Shown here piece after piece: positions 17,147 to 25,102 of a DNA stretch of 64,000 bases. Source of the DNA: DASWZN01 sp963841635 (GTDB taxonomy: Bacteria; Acidobacteriota; Terriglobia; Bryobacterales; Bryobacteraceae); NCBI GenBank assembly GCA_963841635.1, contig CAWJDO010000002.1:2728001-2792000 (forward strand), written 5' to 3'. Both the position numbers and the translations under genes were made by a program. The notes beneath the pieces were generated by a model, which did no database searches, was not told the DNA's origin, and was given only the letters and a program-made list of their open reading frames with translations. Position 1 is the first letter of the stretch. Each line of letters opens with the position of its first letter.

Positions 17147-17604
17147 TATGGCATCTTGGCGGTGTCGTCGAACGCCAGCACGACTTCCGTCGTCTTGCCG
17201 GGGTCGATCTTAATGGGATCGGGCGTCCCGGGCGTCTTGCCGTACATCCCCATCGAGGACCCGGAAGGCGGAGGACCGGACTGTCCGTCATACCCACCGC
17301 TCGGATCGAACACGGCGACCGCGTAGACCGGAGAGGTGGCCAGATCGGTGAAGGTCACGGTCGCGTCCTTGGCCGTGCCGCTCTGCGAGGCCATCGGCAT
17401 GACACCGCCCGAGGTGAAGTCCGGCGAGTCGAACAGGAAGATGATGATCTGGTGCTTGGCATCCACCGTTCCCGCCCCGGTGTAGTTCAGCTTGATCTTG
17501 AGCGTGCGCGGGGCCGGTTTCTCTTCGGGCTTGGGTTGCTGGGCGGCGAGCGGCATCAGCGCCAGGACGAGCATGCCGGCCGTGAGACAACAGAATTTCC
17601 TCAT
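17146..17604 (-). CDS. Exported hypothetical protein
   Basis: A 152-residue secreted or periplasmic protein. ATG 17604 follows an AAGGAG site and starts a signal peptide (MRKFCCLTAGMLVLALMPLA) with AQQ at the likely cleavage. The mature domain is a beta-sandwich-like stretch (LKIKLNYTGAG, HQIIIFLFDSPDF, YAVAVFDPSGGYDG) that resembles domains of periplasmic carbohydrate- or metal-binding proteins, but no family is recognised. The stop overlaps repeat A copy 2. Function unknown. Confidence 0.78.
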   Translation of the reverse strand: MRKFCCLTAGMLVLALMPLAAQQPKPEEKPAPRTLKIKLNYTGAGTVDAKHQIIIFLFDSPDFTSGGVMPMASQSGTAKDATVTFTDLATSPVYAVAVFDPSGGYDGQSGPPPSGSSMGMYGKTPGTPDPIKIDPGKTTEVVLAFDDTAKMP

Positions 17605-17800
17605 CGATTTGTGGCTCCTTTTTGGCGGTCGAGAATACTAATGAAACACAGTCGACGCGGCGGACGCAAGAAAAGTTCCAAAGGATCGATGCGCCGAGCC
17701 GCTAGCGCTGCGTGGGCAGGCCTTCTGACACCGCCTGGGCAGAGGCAGACGGCAACGCCCGCCCCACGAGGTAAAATTGGAATCAAGGAGGGGGTACATT

Positions 17801-18325
17801 ATGAGCATTACTGACGACGCGCTGCGCGCCAACCAAACCTATGCAGCGCAATTCAACGCGACCGGCCTGGTCATGCCACCGGCGAAGAAACTGGCGGTGC
17901 TGGCCTGCATGGACGCCAGGCTGGACGTGGCGCAGATCCTGGGCCTGAAGCCGGGGGACGCGCACGTCATTCGCAACGCCGGCGGGATCGCCACTGAGGA
18001 CGCCGTGAGGTCGCTGATCATTTCGCACTACCTGCTGGCGACGCAGGAGTTCATCGTCATCAACCACACCGATTGCGGAATGCTGACCTTCAAGGACCAC
18101 GACCTGCTGGAACGGCTGAAGCGCGAGACCGGAACGCCCGCCGTGGTGCCGGCGGCGTTTCACTCTTTCACGAACCTCGATCAGAACGTCCGCGACCAGG
18201 TGATGAAGCTGCGCGCCCATCCCTGGGTTCCCAAACAGGTCTCGATTCGCGGCTTCATCTACGACGTCAAGACCGGCAAGCTGAGAGAGGTCGCCACCGA
18301 ACATACCAAAGGCCACGCCGGCTGA
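17801..18325 (+). CDS. Beta-class carbonic anhydrase
   Basis: Interconverts CO2 and bicarbonate in the cytoplasm. The 174-residue protein has the zinc ligands of the beta class: Cys36 in CMDAR with the Asp38-Arg40 dyad, then His89 and Cys92 in HTDCG. ATG 17801 is chosen because AAGGAGG lies 9 nt upstream; an upstream in-frame start (17777) has no ribosome site. TAAAAT at 17773-17778 is a reasonable -10. The short length matches the archaeal/actinobacterial small beta-CA type. Confidence 0.95.
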   Translation: MSITDDALRANQTYAAQFNATGLVMPPAKKLAVLACMDARLDVAQILGLKPGDAHVIRNAGGIATEDAVRSLIISHYLLATQEFIVINHTDCGMLTFKDHDLLERLKRETGTPAVVPAAFHSFTNLDQNVRDQVMKLRAHPWVPKQVSIRGFIYDVKTGKLREVATEHTKGHAG

Positions 18326-18337
18326 CGCGAGCCAAAA

Positions 18338-18367
18338 GCACCGAACCGCGGGTGTGAGCGAGCGGAC
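18338..18367 (+). repeat. Repeat B copy 3 (diverged)
   Basis: Starts GCACCGAACCGCG and ends AGCGGAC, with a diverged centre (GGTGTGAGCG). It fills the convergent gap between the carbonic anhydrase and the amidase stop codons. Confidence 0.65.
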
Positions 18368-18368
18368 T

Positions 18369-19253
18369 CTACTCCAGCCACCGCTCCAGAATAGGCGCGT
18401 AGGCATCGACGCGGCGGTCGCGGAGGAACGGCCAGTTGCGCCGCACCTCCTCGACCCGGTGCGCATCGCAATCGGCAAGGAGGATGGCCTCTTCGTCCGT
18501 GGGCGCCTGCGCGACCACCTGGCCGAACGGGTCCGCGACGAATGAGGATCCCCAGAACTCGATGCTTTGTTCGGGCGGGCCTTCAACCCCGACGCGGTTG
18601 ACCGCCGCAACATAGACGCCGTTGGCGATGGCGTGGGCGCGCTGGATGGTCTGCCAGGCGTCCCGCTGGGCCGCCCCGTGCTCCGCCTTCTCGGCGGGAT
18701 GCCAGCCGATGGCAGTAGGGTAGAACAGCACGACCGCGCCGCGCAGGCTGGCCAGGCGCGCCGCTTCGGGGTACCACTGGTCCCAGCACACCAGCGTGGA
18801 GATTCGTCCGAAGGGCGTGTCGAAGCTGGGAAACCCGAGGTCGCCCGGCGTGAAGTAGAACTTCTCGTAGTAGAGCGGGTCGTCGGGGATGTGCATCTTG
18901 CGGTAGAGGCCCACGATCTGGCCATCGGTGCCGATCACCGCGGCGGTGTTGTGGTACAGGCCCGCCGCGCGGCGCTCGAACAGCGACGCCACGATCACGA
19001 TCTCCAGCTCGCGCGCGAGTGCGCCCAGGCACTCGGTGGTGGGGCCAGGGATCGCTTCGGCGAGCGCGAACAGCTCGGCGTTTTCCTCGCGGCAGAAATA
19101 CCGGCTGCGGAAAAGCTCCTGGAGGCAGACGATGCGCGCGCCTTTGGCAGCGGCTTCGCGAACGCGCCACTGCGCCTTGGCGAGGTTCTCGTTGGGGTCC
19201 TGCGCACATGCCATCTGTATCAGGCCGATGCGAAACCGGGAGTCGGCTGCCAT
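18369..19253 (-). CDS. Carbon-nitrogen hydrolase, N-carbamoylputrescine amidase-like
   Basis: A 294-residue nitrilase-superfamily enzyme. The catalytic triad is Glu46 (CLQELFRS), Lys119 (YRKMHIPDD) and Cys156 (VCWDQWYPE). The segments FYFTPGD and the closing NWPFLRDRRVDAY match the N-carbamoylputrescine amidase (AguB) branch, which makes putrescine from N-carbamoylputrescine. AguA (agmatine deiminase) is not adjacent, so the precise substrate is an inference from similarity. ATG 19253 gives the normal start just before the first strand (RIGLIQMAC). Repeat A copy 3 lies 27 bp upstream. Confidence 0.9.
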   Translation of the reverse strand: MAADSRFRIGLIQMACAQDPNENLAKAQWRVREAAAKGARIVCLQELFRSRYFCREENAELFALAEAIPGPTTECLGALARELEIVIVASLFERRAAGLYHNTAAVIGTDGQIVGLYRKMHIPDDPLYYEKFYFTPGDLGFPSFDTPFGRISTLVCWDQWYPEAARLASLRGAVVLFYPTAIGWHPAEKAEHGAAQRDAWQTIQRAHAIANGVYVAAVNRVGVEGPPEQSIEFWGSSFVADPFGQVVAQAPTDEEAILLADCDAHRVEEVRRNWPFLRDRRVDAYAPILERWLE

Positions 19254-19279
19254 GACTCGAATGATAGCCGACTTCAAAC

Positions 19280-19322
19280 GTGGGGCAGGACTCCAGTCCT
19301 GCAGCGGGTCTCCAGACCCGCC
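19280..19322 (+). repeat. Repeat A copy 3 (double hairpin)
   Basis: Hairpin 1 is GCAGGACT/AGTCCTGC and hairpin 2 is GCGGGTCT/AGACCCGC; all pairs are intact. Together with copy 2 it carries the ACT/AGT variant of hairpin 1, where copies 1, 4 and 5 carry CGT/ACG. Lies between the amidase start and the GT-C stop. Confidence 0.85.
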
Positions 19323-19332
19323 TCCGCCTTGC

Positions 19333-21060
19333 TCACCGCGCTGTGGCTGGCTGCGCGTATGGGGCGATCTTCGGCGGCGTTCTATCGGGCTCGAATAGCC
19401 AGGCCGTGCGAGTGGAGTAGTAGCGCAGTAACTCCTCGTCGCGCTGCGGGCCCAACTCTCTGGCCCATACGACGGGGGATCCGTCGATCCGGGCATGATT
19501 GTAAACGACAGGATTGTGCAGGCTGTGATTCGGCCCGTAGCGGACCAGAACGAGGTGCTTTCCGCCGGAGGCGGCAAGGCCCTTCTCGATCCGGGCGCGC
19601 ATCACTGCGTCCGCGGGTATCTTCAGAAACCGGCGCTCCGAGTTATGCAAGGTGGCTGCCACGACCAACAAAAACGCGCCGACCACGGCGACCGCCAGGA
19701 CGGCGCCCGGGATCAAGAGGCCTCCGCCTCTGGCGTGCCGCGTCCAGGCTGCAAGGAAGCGCAGGCCCTGCACCATGACAATGACGAGAATGCCCGCAAC
19801 CGGGGCACTGTACTGAGGGAAATAGAACGGGTAGAGGGCGGTTCCCAGCGTAACGAAGAGTCCCGCGCCGAGCAGGAGCCTCATGGTGCGTGAGCGCAAC
19901 ACGCAAGGGAGGGCGATCAGAGGGATCGCACACAGCGGGTGCAGATAGAAGTGCCAAAAAGACGCAAGTTTCGCGCGGTTGAGCTCCCAGAAATACCGCG
20001 ACTGCCCCATCTTGTCGTGCTCCGTGCGCTGCCACCAATAAGTGTCCATCACGTCCGGATAGGGCTTGGATGCCGGCGGAGGAACAGGCGCCTGGAAGGC
20101 GAGCGTTTGGGGTACTCCGTATTGTTGCTGGGACACTACGTACGGAAATAGCAGGGGCTGTCCCGTGACTCTCCAGTTATAAACGCACGTAAGCGCCGCG
20201 CCCACGGTCAGCGAGCAGGCAATCGAAGCCAGAGCCCGCCCCCGCGGATCGCGCCGCATCGAGCGGTTGGAGCGGAACACAATCACGGCCAAAGCGACCA
20301 TTGCCGCCAGGCCGAGCAGGACTGCCTCGTAAGGCCGGGTGTTGACGAGGATCGTGAGCCCCAAGCCCAGAAGCAAGCCGTCCCGGGCGCGCATGCGGCG
20401 AGCGAGACGGGTGAGCGAGCCCACCACGAGCGCGCCTCCTGCCGCGGCCATGGACCCGCCCCAGTAGCAATTCATCCAGACGCCGAGACGCACTATGGCG
20501 ATGAACAGTCCGAGCAGCACCCAGCGCGACGGGAACCAGGCGCGCAGCATCCATGCGAACGCCAGCAGCATGATGCCCGTCTCGGCGAGGACTCCGAACC
20601 ACGGCTCCAATCCGGCCCATTGCGCCAGGGCCATGACGAAGCCATGGCAGGGCGGATAGATTGACGCATAGACCGGTCGCTCGAGGACGTACAGCGTCTC
20701 GAAATGCGCCGCCATGGGGTGCGGTGGGTTCGCCAGGCGCCCCGCGGCCAAAGTGTCGGCCAGGAGCAAGTGACTGAACTCGTCGGCAATGACAGGCGTG
20801 GGAGGGGGAACCACCGGCAACAGGGCGATCCGGAGCGCCAGCGGAGCCAGACAAACCAGCACCAGGGCTCCCGGCTTGCGCCGTTGAAACATCCTCATCA
20901 CAATCCCGCCAAAGGCGCGCAGGCGGTCCTTCAGACCGCGCGGGCACAACAGGAGGAACGCGGCAGCCAGGAGGATCACAAGCAGTTCGACGCACTCGAT
21001 CCCACGGTCCTGATCCTTGAGAAGCCACGTCACCACGCCGGCTGCAAACCAGCGCATCAC
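19333..21060 (-). CDS. GT-C type membrane glycosyltransferase-like protein
   Basis: A 575-residue integral membrane protein with about ten to twelve hydrophobic helices. The first periplasmic loop holds the acidic motif DEFSHLLLADTLAAGR, followed by HPMAAHFETLYVLERPVYASIYPP, a pattern of the PMT/ArnT-like GT-C enzymes that use polyprenyl-phosphate sugars. The C-terminal ~100 residues form a soluble periplasmic domain. Start is GTG 21060 or the adjacent ATG 21057. It is divergent from the GT2-methyltransferase fusion, which makes a polyprenyl-sugar-making partner plausible. Acceptor unknown. Confidence 0.78.
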   Translation of the reverse strand: MMRWFAAGVVTWLLKDQDRGIECVELLVILLAAAFLLLCPRGLKDRLRAFGGIVMRMFQRRKPGALVLVCLAPLALRIALLPVVPPPTPVIADEFSHLLLADTLAAGRLANPPHPMAAHFETLYVLERPVYASIYPPCHGFVMALAQWAGLEPWFGVLAETGIMLLAFAWMLRAWFPSRWVLLGLFIAIVRLGVWMNCYWGGSMAAAGGALVVGSLTRLARRMRARDGLLLGLGLTILVNTRPYEAVLLGLAAMVALAVIVFRSNRSMRRDPRGRALASIACSLTVGAALTCVYNWRVTGQPLLFPYVVSQQQYGVPQTLAFQAPVPPPASKPYPDVMDTYWWQRTEHDKMGQSRYFWELNRAKLASFWHFYLHPLCAIPLIALPCVLRSRTMRLLLGAGLFVTLGTALYPFYFPQYSAPVAGILVIVMVQGLRFLAAWTRHARGGGLLIPGAVLAVAVVGAFLLVVAATLHNSERRFLKIPADAVMRARIEKGLAASGGKHLVLVRYGPNHSLHNPVVYNHARIDGSPVVWARELGPQRDEELLRYYSTRTAWLFEPDRTPPKIAPYAQPATAR

Positions 21061-21304
21061 GATGAGACCTCGCCCAGGCCCACCTTGGCCCCCGGTTGCT
21101 CCGACGGGTTCACGCGGGCGCTGGAGGTCGTCATGATTTCGCCATGATCGCAGACCGGTGCGAGCTCAGTCAAAGTCGCAGACCGGCTATCCAACTCCGA
21201 ACCCGCCCGCGCCGCATCCAAAGGCCGGACCCGGTAGACACGCCGGAACGCTGCATAGTATGCTTGCGTCACGACGTTTCGTGTGGGTGTGAGAGGGTGC
21301 GAAT

Positions 21305-22720
21305 GTGAAGCTTTCAATCCTGGTACCGCTCTTCAACGAGGAAGAGTTCGTCGGTACGCTGCTGGAGAGAGCGATCGCGGCCCCGCTGCCGGCGGACTGG
21401 GAGCGGGAGATCATCGTCAGCGACGACGGGTCCACGGATTCTTCGGCCGAGGAGGTCGAGGCTGTCGCAGCAAGGCACCCCGGCGCCATACGGCTACTCA
21501 GGAGCGAACACAACCGGGGCAAGGGTGCGGCTCTTCGGGCGGCCATCCAACATGCTGGCGGAGAGTTCGCCATCATCCAGGACGCCGATCTGGAGTACGA
21601 CCCGAGAGACTATCCGCGCATCCTTGCGCCCCTGGCGGACGGCCGCGCCGATGCGGTGTACGGCTCCCGGTTCATGGTAGCCGGAGAACGGCGCGTGCTC
21701 TATTTCTGGCACTCGCTGGCGAACCATCTCCTGACTGGAATGTGCAACATTTTCGCCGACCTGAACCTTACCGATATGGAGACATGCTACAAGGCGTTTC
21801 GCACTTCCCTACTGCAGAGTATACCGGTCCGAAGCCAGCGGTTTGGCTTCGAGCCCGAGATTACGATGAAGCTGGCGAAGCGCGAAGCGCGCATCTACGA
21901 AACGCCGATCAGTTACAACGGCCGAACCTATGAAGAAGGCAAAAAGATCGGGCTGAAAGATTCTTTCGAGGCGTTTTGGGTAATTCTGAAGTACTGGCTT
22001 GTAAACGACACTTACACCGATAACGACAAAGATGTCCTGGATGCCTTCTCCGTCGCCCCCCGCTTCAACCGCTGGATCGGAGATATCATCCATCCGTATC
22101 TTGGGAAGCGGGTGCTCGAGATTGGAGCCGGAATTGGCAACCTCACCCGGGTTCTCGTTGCCGGTCGCAGCAGATACTATGCCACCGACTTCGACCCGGA
22201 GCATCTCGGCCGGCTTCGTGTGCGTCTCTCGGGACGCCCCAAGCTCGAGACCGCTCTTCTGGATGCCGCCAGGGCCCAGGACTACGAGCCGTTCCGCTAC
22301 CGCGTGGATACCATCGTTTGCGTGAACGTCCTGGAGCATATCGAGGACGACCTCCATGCCTTGCGCAGTATGTACGCGACGCTGGAGGACGACGGCCGCG
22401 CCGTGATTCTGGTTCCCGAGGGCCAGAGCCTGTTCAACTCCCTCGATCGGGAGCTGGGACACCAGCGGAGGTACTCCCAAGAGCAGTTGCGCCGGCGAAT
22501 GAGCGATGCCGGGTTCAGCGTGGAGCGGATGCTCCGCTTCAACCGGATCTCGCGGCCCGGATGGTGGCTGAACGGCAGTCTGCTGGGACGACGGACCATC
22601 AGCCGCTTTCAGCTCAGGCAATTCGACCGGCTGGTGTGGCTCTTCAGCCGGATGGATCGCTATCTGCCGTGGTCTCCCACCTCCCTCATTGCCGTCGGGC
22701 GCAAGAAGAAGACCGGCTGA
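21305..22720 (+). CDS. GT2 glycosyltransferase fused to SAM-dependent methyltransferase
   Basis: A 471-residue two-domain protein. Residues 1-240 form a GT2 domain of the dolichyl/undecaprenyl-phosphate sugar synthase type: SILVPLFNEEEF, SDDGSTDSS, IIQDADLEYDP (DXD-like) and GYRYEP-like QRFGFEPE. From about residue 260 a class I methyltransferase follows with the SAM loop VLEIGAGIGNL (near residue 269), the acidic strand YYATDFDP and motif post-I VNVLEHIEDD. The GTG at 21305 starts the first strand; there is no ribosome site. The fusion suggests sugar transfer to a lipid carrier and methylation in one pathway. Its divergent neighbour is a GT-C membrane protein. Confidence 0.88.
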   Translation: MKLSILVPLFNEEEFVGTLLERAIAAPLPADWEREIIVSDDGSTDSSAEEVEAVAARHPGAIRLLRSEHNRGKGAALRAAIQHAGGEFAIIQDADLEYDPRDYPRILAPLADGRADAVYGSRFMVAGERRVLYFWHSLANHLLTGMCNIFADLNLTDMETCYKAFRTSLLQSIPVRSQRFGFEPEITMKLAKREARIYETPISYNGRTYEEGKKIGLKDSFEAFWVILKYWLVNDTYTDNDKDVLDAFSVAPRFNRWIGDIIHPYLGKRVLEIGAGIGNLTRVLVAGRSRYYATDFDPEHLGRLRVRLSGRPKLETALLDAARAQDYEPFRYRVDTIVCVNVLEHIEDDLHALRSMYATLEDDGRAVILVPEGQSLFNSLDRELGHQRRYSQEQLRRRMSDAGFSVERMLRFNRISRPGWWLNGSLLGRRTISRFQLRQFDRLVWLFSRMDRYLPWSPTSLIAVGRKKKTG

Positions 22721-22742
22721 AGCGTTGCGGACGTGGGCGGAG

Positions 22743-22748
22743 TATATT
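22743..22748 (+). promoter_or_regulatory. Candidate -10 of the GH78-like gene
   Basis: TATATT ends 7 nt before the GTG at 22756; the spacing again suggests a leaderless mRNA. Confidence 0.4.
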
Positions 22749-22755
22749 GGGACGC

Positions 22756-24324
22756 GTGAACCGGCGACGATTTCTGCAGAGTGCTTCGATGGCCGCGGCG
22801 TTTGGCCCGGAGTTGGCTCCGGAGCGCAACCGCTGGGTGGAGCTGGCGCAGAGCCTGAAGCCGCGCCTGCGCGAGACGGCGAGAGATCCAGTGGCCCTTG
22901 TGAATCCGGTCGCCGACAAGGCCAGGTTTCTGCGCTGGCGCATGGATCGCGTAGCCCCGCCCGGCGCGCTACGCGAGCGCCTGATGGGCCATGGCGACTC
23001 GGCAATTCTCGATTTCGGCGCCCACATGACCGGCCATGTTTCGCTGTCCGTCTCAGGCGAAGGCCGGGGCCTGGACGCTCCCGCGAGGATCAAGTTCATT
23101 TTCGGTGAAGTGCCGGCGGAGGTGGCGGAGCCCTTCGATCCGTTCCACGGCGGGCTGAGCCGGGCGTGGCTCGAGGACGAGGTGATCAACGTCGACGTGC
23201 TGCCCGCTACGATCCGTATGCCGCGCCGCTACGCGTTCCGCTATCTCAAGCTCGAGGTGATCGATGCCTCGCCGAACTTCAAGGTGCGTTTCGACAACGT
23301 GAAGGCCGTCGCGCTCACCTCGGCCGGCGCGGGCCCGGAGCCGCTCGGGCGAATCGACGCGGTGAGCCTGGCGACCCTGCGCGACTGCATGCAGACGGTC
23401 TTCGAGGACGGCCCCAAGCGCGACCGGCGATTGTGGATCGGCGACTTGCGGCTGCAGGCGCTCACGAATTACGCCACCTTCCGCAACTACGACTTGGTGA
23501 AACGCTGCCTGTACTTGTTCGCCGGCCTGGCGCGCGAGGACGGCATGGTGTCGGCGTGCGTCTTCGAGGACCCCAAGCCGCTGCGTGGCCACGAGTACAT
23601 CGTCGATTACTCGGCGCTCTATCCGGCGACCGTGCTCGACTACGCGCGCGCGTCGGGCGACTGGCAGACGGCGCGTGAGCTGTGGCCCGTCGCGAAGCGC
23701 CAGATCGAGCTCCTCCGCGGCTCGGTGGACAGCGGCGGCCTGTTTGTCGCGCCGCCGAAATCCTGGGTGTTCGTGGACTGGTGCGACGCGCTCGACCGGA
23801 CCGCCGCCATGCAGGGGATTTTCGTCTACTGCCTGCGCCAGGCCGCCGAGCTGGCAACCAAGGTCAGCGATGAGGCAGCCGCCGCGCAATACTCCGATCT
23901 CGCCACGCGCATGGCCGCGGCCGCGCGGGTGGCTTTCTACGATGCGGCCCGTCGGGTCTTCGTCAGCGGGCCGAAGCGCCAGGTCTCCTGGGCAACCCAG
24001 GCGTGGATGGCGCTCGCGGGCATCGCAACTCGTACCGAAGCCGCGGACGCTCTGCGTGCGGTCTCGAAGATGCCGGAGGCCGTACGCCCCGGCGGGCCAT
24101 ATCTCTACCACTATGTGGCCGAAGCGATGCTCCAGTGCGGCCTGAAACAGGAAGCGCAGGACCTGATTCAGTGGTACTGGGGCGGCATGGTGGAGGCAGG
24201 AGCGGACACCTTCTGGGAAGTGTACGATCCCACCAATCCGAGTCTGTCGCCCTACGGCAACGTTCTCCTCAACAGCTACTGCCACGCCTGGAGCTGCACG
24301 CCGGCCTATCTGCTGCGGCGTTGA
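22756..24324 (+). CDS. Tat-exported alpha-L-rhamnosidase-like (GH78) protein
   Basis: A 522-residue protein with an (alpha/alpha)6 barrel of the GH78-like fold. The N-terminus NRRRFLQSASMAAAFG is a twin-arginine signal. The barrel opens with EDGPKRDRRLWIGD, matching the GH78 'DGPxRDRxxWxGD' signature with its catalytic-region acid, includes VDWCDALDRT, and closes with YCHAWSCTPAYLL. The N-terminal beta-domain is shorter than in typical rhamnosidases. GTG 22756 is chosen because it opens the Tat signal; earlier in-frame starts lie inside the preceding gene. Substrate specificity (rhamnoside or another deoxysugar) is not proven. Confidence 0.82.
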   Translation: MNRRRFLQSASMAAAFGPELAPERNRWVELAQSLKPRLRETARDPVALVNPVADKARFLRWRMDRVAPPGALRERLMGHGDSAILDFGAHMTGHVSLSVSGEGRGLDAPARIKFIFGEVPAEVAEPFDPFHGGLSRAWLEDEVINVDVLPATIRMPRRYAFRYLKLEVIDASPNFKVRFDNVKAVALTSAGAGPEPLGRIDAVSLATLRDCMQTVFEDGPKRDRRLWIGDLRLQALTNYATFRNYDLVKRCLYLFAGLAREDGMVSACVFEDPKPLRGHEYIVDYSALYPATVLDYARASGDWQTARELWPVAKRQIELLRGSVDSGGLFVAPPKSWVFVDWCDALDRTAAMQGIFVYCLRQAAELATKVSDEAAAAQYSDLATRMAAAARVAFYDAARRVFVSGPKRQVSWATQAWMALAGIATRTEAADALRAVSKMPEAVRPGGPYLYHYVAEAMLQCGLKQEAQDLIQWYWGGMVEAGADTFWEVYDPTNPSLSPYGNVLLNSYCHAWSCTPAYLLRR

Positions 24325-24335
24325 GCTCGCCCGAG

Positions 24336-25070
24336 CTACATGTACATCCCGCCGTTGACGCTCAGGACGTGCCCCGTGATGTAGCCGGCTTCTTCGCTCG
24401 CCAGGAAAGCGACAGCCGCAGCGACGTCTTCAGGCTTTCCGCCGCGCTTGAGAGGGATCGCGGCCAGCATACGGTCCTTTACTTCCTGCGGCAGCTTGGC
24501 GGTCATATCGGTCTCGATGAAGCCGGGGGCAACGGCGTTCACGGTGATGTTTCGGCTGCCGAGTTCCTGCGCCAGTCCTTTGGTGAGGCCGATGATTCCG
24601 GCCTTCGACGAGACGTAATTCGCCTGGCTGGGATTGCCCGAAAGTCCCACCACGGAAGCCATGTTGATGATGCGCCCCCAGCGCTCTTTGATCATGCCGG
24701 GCATCACCTGTTGCGTGATCAGGAACGCGCCGGTGAGGTTGATGTTGAGGACGAAGTCCCAGTCCTCTTTGCGCATCCGCAGCGCGAAGCCGTCCTTGGT
24801 GACGCCAGCGTTGTTCACCAGGATGTCGATGTGGCCGGCTTCTTTGAGCGCGGCGGCGACGGATTCCTTGATGGACTCCTGCGAGGTAAGGTCCAGGTAG
24901 ATCGGGAAGGCCTGGCCGCCGGCGGCGGTGATTTCCGCCACGACAAGGTCGTTGTTCTCGCGCTCATTGGAGGCGACGACGATGCGTGCGCCCGCCGCGG
25001 CCAGCCGTAGCGCCACAGTCCTTCCGATTCCGCGGCTCGCGCCGGTTACAAAAGCAGTTCGATTGGTCAT
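24336..25070 (-). CDS. fabG: 3-oxoacyl-ACP reductase FabG
   Basis: NADPH-dependent reductase of fatty-acid elongation, short-chain dehydrogenase family. The 244-residue protein has the cofactor loop TGASRGIG (9-16), NNAG, and the catalytic Ser139, Tyr152 and Lys156 (YVSSK), with the C-terminal ETDMT and GHVLSVNGGMYM segments typical of FabG. ATG 25070 is chosen over a TTG three codons upstream because the first beta strand starts there. It is divergent from ubiD with a 32-bp gap holding TATTAT on this strand. Other short-chain dehydrogenases of unknown substrate can look alike. Confidence 0.88.
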   Translation of the reverse strand: MTNRTAFVTGASRGIGRTVALRLAAAGARIVVASNERENNDLVVAEITAAGGQAFPIYLDLTSQESIKESVAAALKEAGHIDILVNNAGVTKDGFALRMRKEDWDFVLNINLTGAFLITQQVMPGMIKERWGRIINMASVVGLSGNPSQANYVSSKAGIIGLTKGLAQELGSRNITVNAVAPGFIETDMTAKLPQEVKDRMLAAIPLKRGGKPEDVAAAVAFLASEEAGYITGHVLSVNGGMYM

Positions 25071-25102
25071 TGGAATCAATGATAATAGGTTTCAGCCATC
25101 CC

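Noticed and set aside
17641..17814. A short basic frame (MKHSRRGGRKKSSKG...) before the carbonic anhydrase
   Set aside because: No ribosome site, overlaps the anhydrase promoter and start, and the sequence looks like a degenerate GC repeat.
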